Positions 34,363 through 42,559 of a DNA stretch of 58,278 nucleotides are shown piece after piece (position 1 is the stretch's first letter; every line of letters begins with the position of its first letter). Position numbers and translations under genes: made by a program. The notes below the pieces were generated by a model. It was given only the letters and a program-made list of their open reading frames with translations. It was not told where the DNA came from and did not search any database. The stretch comes from Janthinobacterium sp. BJB426 (lineage in GTDB: Bacteria > Pseudomonadota > Gammaproteobacteria > Burkholderiales > Burkholderiaceae_D), in the NCBI RefSeq assembly GCF_002735705.1, contig NZ_PDZL01000027.1, positions 1-58,278 of the forward strand, in the 5' to 3' direction.

Positions 34363-35775
34363 CTACACCGCCGCCAGCGCCAGCCGCCCCAGGGTGGCGA
34401 TGGCCTCTTCCAGCTGCGGACTCCACGGGTGGCCGTAATTGAGACGGATGCAGTGGCGAAACGCGCGCGTGGCGGAAAAGATGGGGCCGGGCGCGATGCT
34501 GATGCCGGCCGCCAGCGCGCTGCGGTGCAAGGCCAGCGCATCGATACCGGCAGGCATCTCCACCCAGACGAAATAACCGCCCTGCGGCCGCGTCACCCGC
34601 GTGCCGGGAGGAAAATGCACGGCAATGGCTTGCAGCATGGTGTTTTGCTGCGCCGCCAGGGTCAGCCGCAGCTGGCGCAAATGCCGGTCATAGCCGCCCT
34701 GCGCCAGGTAATCGGCCAGCGCCATCTGCAGCGGTATCGGCGCCGACAGGCTGGTCGTCAGCTTCAGGCGCTCGACCTGGCGCGCGTAGCGGCCCGCCAC
34801 GGCCCAGCCCAGACGAAAGCCGGGCGCCAGGGTCTTGGAAAACGAACTGCAATGCATGACGAGACCCGCGCTGTCGTGGCTTTTCGTCAGGCCGGGGCGC
34901 TGCTTGCCAAAATACAACTCGCCATACACGTCATCCTCGATCAGCGGCACGCCATGGCGCGCCAGCAGCTCGACCAGTGCGCGCTTCTTTTCCGGCGACA
35001 TCAGGCTGCCCAGGGGATTCTGGAAATTCGTCATCAGCCAGCACGCCTTGGGCTGGTGGCGCTGCAACAGCTCTTCCAGCGCGGCCAGGTCGACGCCATC
35101 GCGGGGGCTGGTAGCGATCTCGACTGCCTTGAGTTCCAGCCGTTCCAGCGCCTGCAGACACGCATAGAAGCTGGGCGACTCGATCAGCACCGTGTCGCCG
35201 GGCCGCGTGACGGCTTGCAGGCACAGGTTCAGCGCTTCCAGCGCGCCATTCGTGATGACGATGTCATCGCTGGAAACGAGCACGCCGTCGAGCTGGTAGC
35301 GCAAGGCGATCTGGCGGCGCAGCTCCGCATTGCCCAAGGATAAATCCGTGACGGTGCTCCACGGGTCGAGCCGGCGCATGCTGGCCGACACGGCCCGCGC
35401 CAGTTTTTCCATCGGGAACAGGTGCGGACTGGGAAACGCCGAGCCGAAGGGCACGATATCGCGCGCGCCCACGGCGCCCAGCACTTCGAACACGAGGTCG
35501 CTGACATCGACCGTGGTGCTGGCGTCGAGCGGGCGCGAACTGTCCGGCTCGGGGGCTAGCGCGGCGCGCTGCGGCGCCACGTAATAGCCGGAGCGGGGCC
35601 GCGAGACGATCATGCCGCGCGCTTCGAGCAAATAGTAGGCCTGGAACACCGTCGACGGGCTCACGCCCCTGCGCGCATGCTGCTGGCGCACGGAGGGCAA
35701 CTTATCACCAGGCAACAACAGCTGCGTGCTGATCATGGCGGCCACTTCTTCCGCCAATTCCTCATATCGTTTCAA
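34363..35775 (-). CDS. MocR-type PLP-dependent transcriptional regulator (second)
   Basis: A 470-residue GntR/MocR regulator with the same plan as the protein at 3180-4601: winged helix-turn-helix at 1-75 (GDKLPSVRQQHARR, STVFQAYYLLEARG) and an aminotransferase-like domain from about 110, with the PLP lysine in CSSFSKTLAPGFRLGW. Overall clearly homologous to, but not a recent duplicate of, the first. It is divergent from the cytochrome operon, whose promoter region holds direct repeats and a palindrome that suit a MocR dimer. Effector and target remain unproven. Confidence 0.9.
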   Translation of the reverse strand: MKRYEELAEEVAAMISTQLLLPGDKLPSVRQQHARRGVSPSTVFQAYYLLEARGMIVSRPRSGYYVAPQRAALAPEPDSSRPLDASTTVDVSDLVFEVLGAVGARDIVPFGSAFPSPHLFPMEKLARAVSASMRRLDPWSTVTDLSLGNAELRRQIALRYQLDGVLVSSDDIVITNGALEALNLCLQAVTRPGDTVLIESPSFYACLQALERLELKAVEIATSPRDGVDLAALEELLQRHQPKACWLMTNFQNPLGSLMSPEKKRALVELLARHGVPLIEDDVYGELYFGKQRPGLTKSHDSAGLVMHCSSFSKTLAPGFRLGWAVAGRYARQVERLKLTTSLSAPIPLQMALADYLAQGGYDRHLRQLRLTLAAQQNTMLQAIAVHFPPGTRVTRPQGGYFVWVEMPAGIDALALHRSALAAGISIAPGPIFSATRAFRHCIRLNYGHPWSPQLEEAIATLGRLALAAV

Positions 35776-35787
35776 CCCTGCTCCTCA

Positions 35788-35849
35788 AACTGATCCGTAG
35801 TTTTATTGCACAACTGATCCTGTCACAGTGACAGCACCCGGTATATGCT
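35788..35849 (+). promoter_or_regulatory. Direct repeats, palindrome and promoter between MocR and cytochrome operon
   Basis: AACTGATCC occurs at 35788-35796 and 35812-35820, spaced 24 bp start to start. It is followed at once by the palindrome TGTCACAGTGACA (35821-35833). A -35-like CTGTCA (35820-35825) and -10-like TATGCT (35844-35849) are 18 bp apart, so the palindrome overlaps the -35. MocR regulators such as GabR bind direct repeats next to target promoters. Confidence 0.5.
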
Positions 35850-35916
35850 AGGGTAACAATATCCGGGCAACAACACCGGCACGCCATTCCCACCGACGAG
35901 ACAGCTGATTTTCCCC

Positions 35917-36654
35917 ATGCGACTTCCCATGCTACTGCATTCCCCCCTCGTGCTGCTGCTGGCCCTGGCCGCCTTGCCCTGCATGGCGCTGGCCGCGCCC
36001 GCCACCATCTCCGCCAGCCACGACAGCCTGGAGCAGCGCATCAAGGCGTGCACGGCCTGTCATGCGCAGCAGGAAAAGCACGACGCCTTCTTTCCCCGCA
36101 TCGCCGGCAAACCTTCAGGCTACCTGTACAACCAGCTGCTGAACTTTCGCGAGGGACGGCGCCAGTATCCGATGATGAACTATATGGTGGAACACTTGCC
36201 TGACGATTACCTGCGCGAAATTGCAGACTATTTTGCGGCACAGCACCCGGCTCCGCCGCCGGCACAGCCCAGCAGCGCCGGCACGACGGCCCTGACGCGG
36301 GGTAAACAATTGGTGCTGCACGGCGATGCCGGCAAAAAAATCCCCGCCTGTATCGGCTGCCACGGCCAGCAGCTGGCCGGCGTGGCGCCCGCCATCCCCG
36401 GCTTGCTGGGCTTGCCGCGCGACTATATCAACGCCCAGCTGGGCGCCTGGAAAAACGGCATCCGCCGCGCCCACGCTCCCGACTGCATGGCGCAAGTGGC
36501 GCAGCGCCTGTCGGACGCGGACGTGGGCGCCGTCTCGGCCTGGCTGGGCACGCAGGTGGCCAGCGCCGACGCGCGCCCCGCCAGCAGCATCGCCCTGCCC
36601 TTGCCGCTGCATTGCGGTGGCGTGCCGGGCTCCAGTGCGCAGGTGGCGCCATGA
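35917..36654 (+). CDS. Cytochrome c4-type diheme protein
   Basis: A 245-residue periplasmic cytochrome with an N-terminal signal peptide (about 1-27, cleavage near ALA-AP) and two class I c-type domains, each with one haem motif: CTACH near residue 47 and CIGCH near residue 145. Methionine ligands are plausible in MMNYM and the second domain. Cytochromes c4 carry electrons to terminal oxidases or from periplasmic dehydrogenases. It overlaps the following cytochrome gene by 4 nt, so the two products act together. Confidence 0.9.
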   Translation: MRLPMLLHSPLVLLLALAALPCMALAAPATISASHDSLEQRIKACTACHAQQEKHDAFFPRIAGKPSGYLYNQLLNFREGRRQYPMMNYMVEHLPDDYLREIADYFAAQHPAPPPAQPSSAGTTALTRGKQLVLHGDAGKKIPACIGCHGQQLAGVAPAIPGLLGLPRDYINAQLGAWKNGIRRAHAPDCMAQVAQRLSDADVGAVSAWLGTQVASADARPASSIALPLPLHCGGVPGSSAQVAP

Positions 36655-37925
36655 AAAAGTGGATGATCGCGGCCGGCCTGGTACTGATCGCCGGCGGCAG
36701 CGCCAAATTCCTGCTGTACCCGAGCGACGACCTGGGCCCGCCTGCCGTGGCCAGCACCCTGAGCCAGGAACAGCTGGTCGCGCGCGGCGCCTACCTGGCC
36801 AAGGCGGGCGACTGCATGGCGTGCCACACGACGCGCGGCGGCGTGGCGTATGCGGGTGGCCGCGCCCTGCAGACGCCGTTCGGCAAGGTGCTCTCGCCCA
36901 ACATCACGGCCGACAAGGAAACGGGCATCGGCAGCTGGACGGCCGACGATTTCTGGCGCGCCATCCACAACGGCAAGTCGAAGGATGGCCGGCTGCTGTA
37001 TCCGGCCTTTCCGTACACCAACTACACCAAGGTACAGCGCGAAGACAGCGACGCCCTGTACGCGTATTTCCAGAGCGTGCCGCCGCACAAACAGGCGAAC
37101 GCGCCGCACGCGCTGCGCTTCCCCTACAACCAGCAGGTCGCGCTGGCCGCCTGGCGCGCCCTGTACTTCAAGCCGGGCGTGTACCAGCCGCTGACGGGCA
37201 AAAGCATGGAATGGAACCGCGGCGCCTACCTGGTGCAGGGCCTGGGCCACTGCAGCGCCTGCCATAGCAGCCGCACCACCCTGGGCGGCAGCGACGACGG
37301 CCTGTCGGGCGGCCTGATTCCCGTGCTGGGCTGGTACGCGCCCTCGCTGACGTCGGATGCGGAAGCGGGCCTCGGCGACTGGGACACGGCGCATATCGTG
37401 GAATTGCTGCAAACGGGCGTGTCGCCGCGCGCCACCGTCTTCGGCCCCATGGCGGAAGTCGTGCGGCAAAGCTTGCAACACATGAGCAACGCCGACGTGC
37501 AGGCGATGGCCGTCTACCTGAAAAGCCTGCCCGGTCCCGCGCAGCCCGCGCAACGCTCGCCGCGCGACACGTCGGAGCAAGCCAGACAGCAACTGGCGCT
37601 GGGCGCGAAACTGTATGAGGCGCAATGCGCGAGCTGCCACCGCGATGATGGCAAGGGCGTGCCGCCCGGCTACCCGCCGCTGGCCGGCAACCGCGCGCTG
37701 ACAACGGAGTCGGCCGTGAACGCCATCCGACTCGTGCTCAACGGCGGCTTTGCGCCCGGCACCCGCGGCAACCCGCGCCCCTACGGCATGCCGCCGTTCG
37801 GCCCCGTCATGGATGACGCGGAAGTGGCGGCCGTGGTCACGTATCTGCGCGCGTCGTGGGGCAATGATGCGCCGGCCGTGTCGGCCCTGGAAGTCAACAA
37901 ATACCGCAGCGTGCCCTTGGAGTAA
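36651..37925 (+). CDS. Triheme c-type cytochrome (alcohol/sugar dehydrogenase subunit type)
   Basis: A 424-residue periplasmic cytochrome with an uncleaved-looking N-terminal helix (about 4-22) and three haem-binding motifs in three cytochrome c domains: CMACH near residue 55, CSACH near 203 and CASCH near 327. This size and arrangement is that of the cytochrome subunit of PQQ-alcohol dehydrogenases and of three-subunit gluconate or sorbitol dehydrogenases. No flavoprotein subunit is in this operon; a GMC plus small-subunit pair lies at 51.9-54.1 kb. A terminator follows 8 bp after the stop. Confidence 0.9.
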   Translation: MKKWMIAAGLVLIAGGSAKFLLYPSDDLGPPAVASTLSQEQLVARGAYLAKAGDCMACHTTRGGVAYAGGRALQTPFGKVLSPNITADKETGIGSWTADDFWRAIHNGKSKDGRLLYPAFPYTNYTKVQREDSDALYAYFQSVPPHKQANAPHALRFPYNQQVALAAWRALYFKPGVYQPLTGKSMEWNRGAYLVQGLGHCSACHSSRTTLGGSDDGLSGGLIPVLGWYAPSLTSDAEAGLGDWDTAHIVELLQTGVSPRATVFGPMAEVVRQSLQHMSNADVQAMAVYLKSLPGPAQPAQRSPRDTSEQARQQLALGAKLYEAQCASCHRDDGKGVPPGYPPLAGNRALTTESAVNAIRLVLNGGFAPGTRGNPRPYGMPPFGPVMDDAEVAAVVTYLRASWGNDAPAVSALEVNKYRSVPLE

Positions 37926-37933
37926 CAGGCATG

Positions 37934-37959
37934 AAAAAACCGGCCAGCGCCGGTTTTTT
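37934..37959. terminator. Bidirectional terminator (cytochrome operon / RlmI-like gene)
   Basis: A perfect 11-bp stem AAAAAACCGGC / GCCGGTTTTTT with loop CAGC serves both convergent genes. Confidence 0.95.
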
Positions 37960-37977
37960 CATCTTCAACAGCAATCC

Positions 37978-38613
37978 TCAGCGGAACTTGCTCTTGTGTC
38001 CTGTCTTCAAATCCAGCGCATAACGCACGCCGTTGTCCGTCAGCATGACTTCATCGGGCGGTTCCTCGCCGGCCAGGGCGCCGTCGATCAGGGGCAAGCC
38101 TTCGCCCTTGCGCATCAGGTCGTCGCAGCGCTCGTACACGTTGGCGCAACCCGTGGACGCCATCAGCGATTGCACGATGGCCACTTTCCACGCGTCGACG
38201 CCGCCGGCGTTGAATTCGCAGATCAGGTAGCCTTGCACGCCGCCGAACAGCTGCACCACCAGGCCCGGCAAGCCTTCGTCTTCGCCCTTGATCAGGGTCA
38301 ACAGCTGGTTTTCGCCCGCCTTCTTGATGGCCGGCAGTTTTTTCTCGATGGCGGCCTTGACGCGGCGCTTGATCAGCGCGTGGTCGACCGGTTCGTCTTC
38401 CTTGAAGCTCCAGATGCGCGCGCGGATCTGCGACTTCGAATTGTAGGCGGCGCGGGCGATGAATTGCTTGGACGAGCTTTGCACGATGGCCGTCGAGCCA
38501 GGCTTCATTTTTTCCTGCGGCTTGCCTTCGACTTTTTCAATCGCGGACGCGTAAATCCACGATTGGCCCAGCAAGCTCTTTTCCTTGCCCTGTTTGATGG
38601 TGATGATCAGCAT
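37978..38613 (-). CDS. RlmI-like N-terminal (PUA plus linker) protein lacking the methyltransferase domain
   Basis: A 211-residue protein that aligns by eye with the first half of the 23S rRNA m5C1962 methyltransferase RlmI/YccW: an N-terminal PUA domain (KQGKEKSLLGQSWIYASAI, SQIRARIWSF), then the EEHEE-like middle domain (LIKGEDEGLPGL, NVYERCDDLMRKGEGL), stopping at LDLKTGHKSKFR. In RlmI this point is followed by the YLDQR and the whole SAM-binding Rossmann domain, which is absent here. The frame is clean with normal codon use, so it may be a functional RNA-binding remnant rather than a decaying pseudogene. A terminator lies 18 bp beyond the stop. Confidence 0.75.
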   Translation of the reverse strand: MLIITIKQGKEKSLLGQSWIYASAIEKVEGKPQEKMKPGSTAIVQSSSKQFIARAAYNSKSQIRARIWSFKEDEPVDHALIKRRVKAAIEKKLPAIKKAGENQLLTLIKGEDEGLPGLVVQLFGGVQGYLICEFNAGGVDAWKVAIVQSLMASTGCANVYERCDDLMRKGEGLPLIDGALAGEEPPDEVMLTDNGVRYALDLKTGHKSKFR

Positions 38614-38801
38614 GTAATTCCAGTAGTGTGACCGGCGCGTACCGGTCGTCGTATGTCCAATACCGGCATGATACCTCATGCCATCCTGTCGCATCCTCCT
38701 GCATTCCATGCCGCTGCTGGCGCAGTCTGTCGCAGCGCGGTACGCAGGCGCGGCCGGCTGGCATACCATGCATGTATACCAATTCCAAACAGGGAGCAAG
38801 A

Positions 38802-39587
38802 ATGACACCGACACTTTTCCACCCACGCCATGCCCGCGCCGCCACCGCCCTGCTGCTGGCCGCCTGCGCGCTGGCCATCCCGGCCGCGCCGGCGCTGGCG
38901 TCGCCGCTCGACTGGATTTCCGGCAATAGTATCCAGGGCAGCGGCAAGCTGCAAAAGCAGACGCGCGAAGTGGGAAATTTCCATGCCGTGGCGCTGAACG
39001 TGCCGGGCACGGTCGAGCTGCGCATCGGCAACACGGACAGCGTCACCATCGAAGCCGACGACAATATCCTGCCGCTGATCGAGACGGCCGTGGAAAACGG
39101 CACCTTGCGCATCCGCCCCGCCAAGCGCAACGCCAACTTCCGCCAGAGCAGCCTGACCATCGTCATCCAGGCGCGCCAGGTCGAGCGCATCAGCGTGGGC
39201 GGCTCGGGCAACATCACGGCAACGGGCTTGCGCGCCGAGAATCTGCGCTTTGACGTGGGCGGCTCCGGCTCCATCAACGCGCGCGAGCTCGACAGCCGCC
39301 AGGTCTCCATCGCCATCGGCGGCAGCGGCAACTTCAAGGCCAGCGGCAAGACGGAGCAACTGACGGCCTCCATCGGCGGCTCGGGCAATATCCAGGCGGG
39401 CCGCCTGGCCGCGCGCGAAGTGCAGGTGAGCATCGGCGGCTCGGGCGAGGCGCAAGTGTGGGCCAAGGACGACTTGACCATCAGCATCGGCGGCTCGGGC
39501 GAAGTGAGCTACTACGGCGACCCGCGCATCAGCCGCAGCATGCAGCGCTCCAGCAGCATCCGCCGCCTGGGCGCAACGCCGAATTAA
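38802..39587 (+). CDS. Secreted GIN-domain (DUF2807) beta-helix protein
   Basis: A 261-residue exported protein with a signal peptide (about 1-37, ALAIPAAPALA). The mature part is a DUF2807/GIN auto-transporter-adhesin-like domain: short strands with a recurring GGSG turn (seven such turns at roughly 18-22-residue spacing between 140 and 240), as in a right-handed beta-helix. Periplasmic or surface location is likely; function in bacteria is not settled. AGGGAG stands 5 nt before the ATG. Monocistronic, ended by a strong terminator. Confidence 0.87.
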   Translation: MTPTLFHPRHARAATALLLAACALAIPAAPALASPLDWISGNSIQGSGKLQKQTREVGNFHAVALNVPGTVELRIGNTDSVTIEADDNILPLIETAVENGTLRIRPAKRNANFRQSSLTIVIQARQVERISVGGSGNITATGLRAENLRFDVGGSGSINARELDSRQVSIAIGGSGNFKASGKTEQLTASIGGSGNIQAGRLAAREVQVSIGGSGEAQVWAKDDLTISIGGSGEVSYYGDPRISRSMQRSSSIRRLGATPN

Positions 39588-39601
39588 TCCTTCGCAATGA
39601 C

Positions 39602-39629
39602 AAAAGCCCGGAGCGATCCGGGCTTTTTT
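39602..39629. terminator. Bidirectional terminator (GIN protein / yaeQ)
   Basis: A perfect 11-bp stem AAAAGCCCGGA / TCCGGGCTTTT with loop GCGA and T-run on the plus strand, between convergent genes. Confidence 0.95.
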
Positions 39630-39647
39630 GCATTTCAACCGGTTAAA

Positions 39648-40190
39648 TCAGCGGGCCGGCTTCACCGGTTCGCGGTCGATCAGGACCGTGTTGACGCTGT
39701 CCGTCAGCCAGATCTGTCCATCCTGGATCGTGCATTGCAGCTGCATGCTGCGCTGCGCCAGCTTGCTCATGTCTTGCGCCGCCTCGGAGGGCAAGTTGAT
39801 CACGGTCAAGTTCTTCGCCCGTTCCAGTTTGTTCGCGATCTGCTTCCACCAGATGTGGCTCGTTGCGCCATAGCTGTAGACGATGACCTGTTCCGAACGG
39901 CCGCACGCTTTCAGGATGCGCTTTTCGTCGGGCTGGCCCACTTCGATCCACAGCTGGATGGCGCCCGTCAAGTCTTTCTGCCACAGGTCCGGCTCTTCCG
40001 TATCGAACAGACCCTTGGTAAACGTCAGCGCCTCGTCGGCGTGGATGGCGAACGCCAGCAGGCGCACCATCATGCGCTCGTCCGTTTCAGACGGGTGGCG
40101 CGCCAGGGTCAGCGCGTGATCCTGGTAGTAATTGCGGTCCATGTCGGCGATCTGCAGATCGGCTTTGAAAATTGTTGCTTTGAGGGCCAT
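39648..40190 (-). CDS. yaeQ: YaeQ family protein
   Basis: A 180-residue cytoplasmic protein of the YaeQ family, normal length, with family features YYQDHALTLARHPSETDERMM, the IELGQPDEKRI-like IEVGQPDEKRIL segment and the C-terminal INLPSEAAQ. The fold is a PD-(D/E)XK nuclease variant; an early report linked E. coli YaeQ to RfaH suppression, but no firm activity is established. It follows purU by 39 bp on the same strand and is probably cotranscribed. Confidence 0.93.
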   Translation of the reverse strand: MALKATIFKADLQIADMDRNYYQDHALTLARHPSETDERMMVRLLAFAIHADEALTFTKGLFDTEEPDLWQKDLTGAIQLWIEVGQPDEKRILKACGRSEQVIVYSYGATSHIWWKQIANKLERAKNLTVINLPSEAAQDMSKLAQRSMQLQCTIQDGQIWLTDSVNTVLIDREPVKPAR

Positions 40191-40229
40191 CGTGTTTCTG
40201 TCTCGGTAAAGTGAATAGTGAAGTCGGTA

Positions 40230-41111
40230 TCAGCGGAAAACCACGGTCTTGTCGCCATTTTTCAGGATGCGGTGCTCGACGAACCATTTCACGGCGCGCG
40301 CCAGCACCACGCACTCGACGTCGCGGCCGATGGCCGTCAAAGTTTCCGCATCCATCGCATGGTCGACGCGCTCGACGTCCTGCTCGATGATCGGGCCTTC
40401 ATCGAGGTCGCCCGTGACGAAATGGGCCGTCGCGCCGATCAGCTTGACCCCGCGGTGATGCGCCTGCGCATACGGCTTGGCGCCCTTGAAGCTGGGCAGG
40501 AAGGAATGGTGGATATTGATGGCGCGGCCATCAAGCGCCTGGCACAGGCCGGGCGACAGGATCTGCATGTAGCGCGCCAGCACCACCAGGTCGATCTTGT
40601 GCGTGTCCATCAAGTCGATGATCTTCGCTTCCTGCGCCAGCTTGGCCGCTTCCGGCGCGCCGGCCGCCAGCGGCAGGTGGTGGAACGGAATATTGTAGCT
40701 GGCCGCCAGCTGGTAGAACTCCATGTGGTTCGACACGATGGCGGGAATTTCCACGTTCAGCAAGCCGCTCTTGTAGCGGAACAGCAAATCGTTCAGGCAA
40801 TGGCCGATCTTCGACACCATCAGCATCACGCGCGGCTTCACGCGCGCATCGTGCAACTGGCCGTGGAAGGGGCCATTCAACTGCATGGCTTGCGACAGGT
40901 CGGCGAAGTCGCTGCGCAACTGGGTGTCGCTGACGGCGCCGTCTTCCAGCGCGAAATGCACGCGCATGAAGAACAGCTGGGATTCCTGGTCGCCGAACTG
41001 GGCGGAATCGAGGATGTTGCAGCCGCGTTCGGCCAGGAAGCCGGACACGCGGTGCACGATGCCGCGCTGGTCCAGGCAGGACAGGGTCAGGATGTATTCG
41101 GGATGCGTCAT
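40230..41111 (-). CDS. purU: Formyltetrahydrofolate deformylase
   Basis: A 293-residue enzyme that releases formate from 10-formyl-tetrahydrofolate to balance one-carbon pools. An N-terminal ACT domain (about 1-80, LSCLDQRGIVHRVSGFLAERG) is followed by a formyltransferase-type catalytic domain with the invariant Asn/His/Asp in INIHHSFLPSFKGAKPY and the GATAHFVTGDLDEGPII region. The start is ATG at 41111; the longer TTG start is unlikely. Upstream is 345 bp of noncoding DNA. Confidence 0.97.
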   Translation of the reverse strand: MTHPEYILTLSCLDQRGIVHRVSGFLAERGCNILDSAQFGDQESQLFFMRVHFALEDGAVSDTQLRSDFADLSQAMQLNGPFHGQLHDARVKPRVMLMVSKIGHCLNDLLFRYKSGLLNVEIPAIVSNHMEFYQLAASYNIPFHHLPLAAGAPEAAKLAQEAKIIDLMDTHKIDLVVLARYMQILSPGLCQALDGRAINIHHSFLPSFKGAKPYAQAHHRGVKLIGATAHFVTGDLDEGPIIEQDVERVDHAMDAETLTAIGRDVECVVLARAVKWFVEHRILKNGDKTVVFR

Positions 41112-41456
41112 GGTCGCGGAATAAGGCAAAAAAGGTGGGCTATGCTCGGCTCAGCCACGCGCGCCGGCCATCGGCTGCGCTGCCGCGAGCGGGCTATTGT
41201 CGCACGGCCGGGCCTGTAAACCTGCATTTTCCACACAAGCAGCATGGCTGCCGGCGGCGGCAAGCCGATTGACGTTCATTTGATCTGGCACAAAGTCATC
41301 GCATTTTTCCACCTGCCAGGCCCCATTCTCACGCCAAACGGGTATCTGGCGTGGAACCTGGCACGCCATCCGGCGTCTATCCCTTTGCTTGTTTCAGCAT
41401 ACGTCGCATCCGGTGCACTGGGTGTTTCCTGGATCCGTTTTTCATTGAGGTAGAAC
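41112..41456. other. Intergenic region between purU and phasin gene
   Basis: These 345 bases separate two divergent genes. No open frame of quality, no strong hairpin with a T-run and no clear promoter was recognised, though both promoters must lie here. A GAGG Shine-Dalgarno ends the region before the phasin ATG. Confidence 0.5.
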
Positions 41457-41969
41457 ATGTTCACAAACAGTATTTCCCCCAGTTTCAGCCCCGCCCTGAA
41501 GTCCCATCTGGAGGCCCAGTGCAATTTCGCCACGGAACTATCGCGCAAGATGTTCGATACGGTGCAGCACCTGAGCGAGCTGCATCTGCGGCTGGCGCAA
41601 GACTTGCTGCAAGAGTGGAGCAGCGCCAGCCAGCAACTGCTGTGTGCGCGCGACACGGGCGAGTTCATGTCGCTGGCCGCGGCCCAGTTGCAGCCAAGCA
41701 GCAACAAGCTGCAGCAATACCAGCAGCAACTCGGCAACCTCGTCGCCAACGCCAATGTCGAGATGAACCGCACGGCAGAGAACCACCTGCCCGAAACGAG
41801 CCGCACGGCCGTGGCCTTCGCCGACGAAGTGGTGCGCAAGACGGCCGAGGAAACGGAAAAAGCCACGCAGCGCCAGCGTGAAATGATCGAAAAAATGCAC
41901 GCCACGGGCCACCGCAATGGCGCCGGCCACAGCCGCGATACCGGCAGGCAATCCGATCAGGCGCATTGA
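41457..41969 (+). CDS. Phasin family protein
   Basis: A 170-residue amphipathic helical protein of the Betaproteobacterial phasin family (PhaP-like), which coats polyhydroxyalkanoate granules. Family features: an aromatic N-terminus, helical core (FATELSRKMFDTVQHLSELH, LLQEWSSASQQLL) and a polar C-terminal helix with a Gly/His/Arg-rich tail. No PHA synthase is in the window. GAGG lies 8 nt upstream. A KGG stress protein follows after 48 bp; both may be induced together under stress. Confidence 0.88.
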   Translation: MFTNSISPSFSPALKSHLEAQCNFATELSRKMFDTVQHLSELHLRLAQDLLQEWSSASQQLLCARDTGEFMSLAAAQLQPSSNKLQQYQQQLGNLVANANVEMNRTAENHLPETSRTAVAFADEVVRKTAEETEKATQRQREMIEKMHATGHRNGAGHSRDTGRQSDQAH

Positions 41970-42017
41970 GCACTGGAATGTACCACTTGACCCCCACTCG
42001 ACAGCAAGGAGAGCGAC

Positions 42018-42401
42018 ATGGCTAGCAATCAAGGTAATGAACAGGGCAAAGGCGCTGGCAGCAGCCAGAAAGCCGGCGAAGCGGGCAGCGGCAAAGGCAC
42101 GGGCAAGCGCGGTTTCGCCGCCATGAATGAAGAACAGCAACGCGAGATCGCCAGCAAGGGCGGCCAGGCAGCCCATCAAAAGGGCACGGCGCATGAATTC
42201 GACTCGGAAGAGGCACGCCGGGCCGGGCAGAAAGGGGGCGAAGCCGTCAGCCGCAACCGCGAACACATGGCGGAAATCGGCCGCAAGGGCGGCGAAAGCC
42301 GGCAATCGGCCCAGCGCGCCAATGAAAACCGCAGCAGCACGGCGGCGCGCAGCGACAGCACTGGCCGGCAAGGCGGCAAGGACGAAGACGACAAGGGCTG
42401 A
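42018..42401 (+). CDS. KGG-repeat stress-induced protein
   Basis: A 127-residue, highly hydrophilic, probably disordered protein. It has three KGG-type repeats: RGFAAMNEEQQREIASKGGQ, SEEARRAGQKGGEA and MAEIGRKGGESR, as in the con-10/GsiB general-stress families of bacteria and fungi, which are hydrophilins tied to desiccation or starvation. The flanks are Gly/Ser/Lys- and Asp/Lys-rich. A strong AAGGAG precedes the ATG by 6 nt, as expected for an abundant protein. Confidence 0.87.
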   Translation: MASNQGNEQGKGAGSSQKAGEAGSGKGTGKRGFAAMNEEQQREIASKGGQAAHQKGTAHEFDSEEARRAGQKGGEAVSRNREHMAEIGRKGGESRQSAQRANENRSSTAARSDSTGRQGGKDEDDKG

Positions 42402-42454
42402 CCAGGCTGCGCGGGTTTCCCCGGCAGCGCGGGGCTTGACGTAGACAGGCACGA

Positions 42455-42484
42455 CCAGCCCTGGCGGCCCCGTGCCAGGGCTGG
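42455..42484. other. Perfect hairpin downstream of KGG gene
   Basis: CCAGCCCTGGC (42455-42465) and GCCAGGGCTGG (42474-42484) form an 11-bp stem with an 8-base GC-rich loop. No T-run follows. It could stabilise the 3' end of the KGG mRNA or act as a Rho-dependent pause. Confidence 0.6.
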
Positions 42485-42559
42485 CGCAGCGCGGGGCGCG
42501 GCGGTATGGTACATTCTCGCCTTACCGACACCTCCGCGCCCCGTCCCGCCCTTCCCCGC

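Noticed and set aside
36651..37925. Cytochrome operon as part of a cbb3-type oxidase
   Set aside because: The three haem motifs and length fit a dehydrogenase cytochrome subunit; no CcoN/O/Q genes are present.
39180..39510. Repeated GGCGGCTCGGGC-like units as a CRISPR-like or satellite array
   Set aside because: They are in-frame codons for the recurring GGSG turns of the GIN-domain beta-helix protein, with unequal spacing and divergent flanks, so they are protein repeats.
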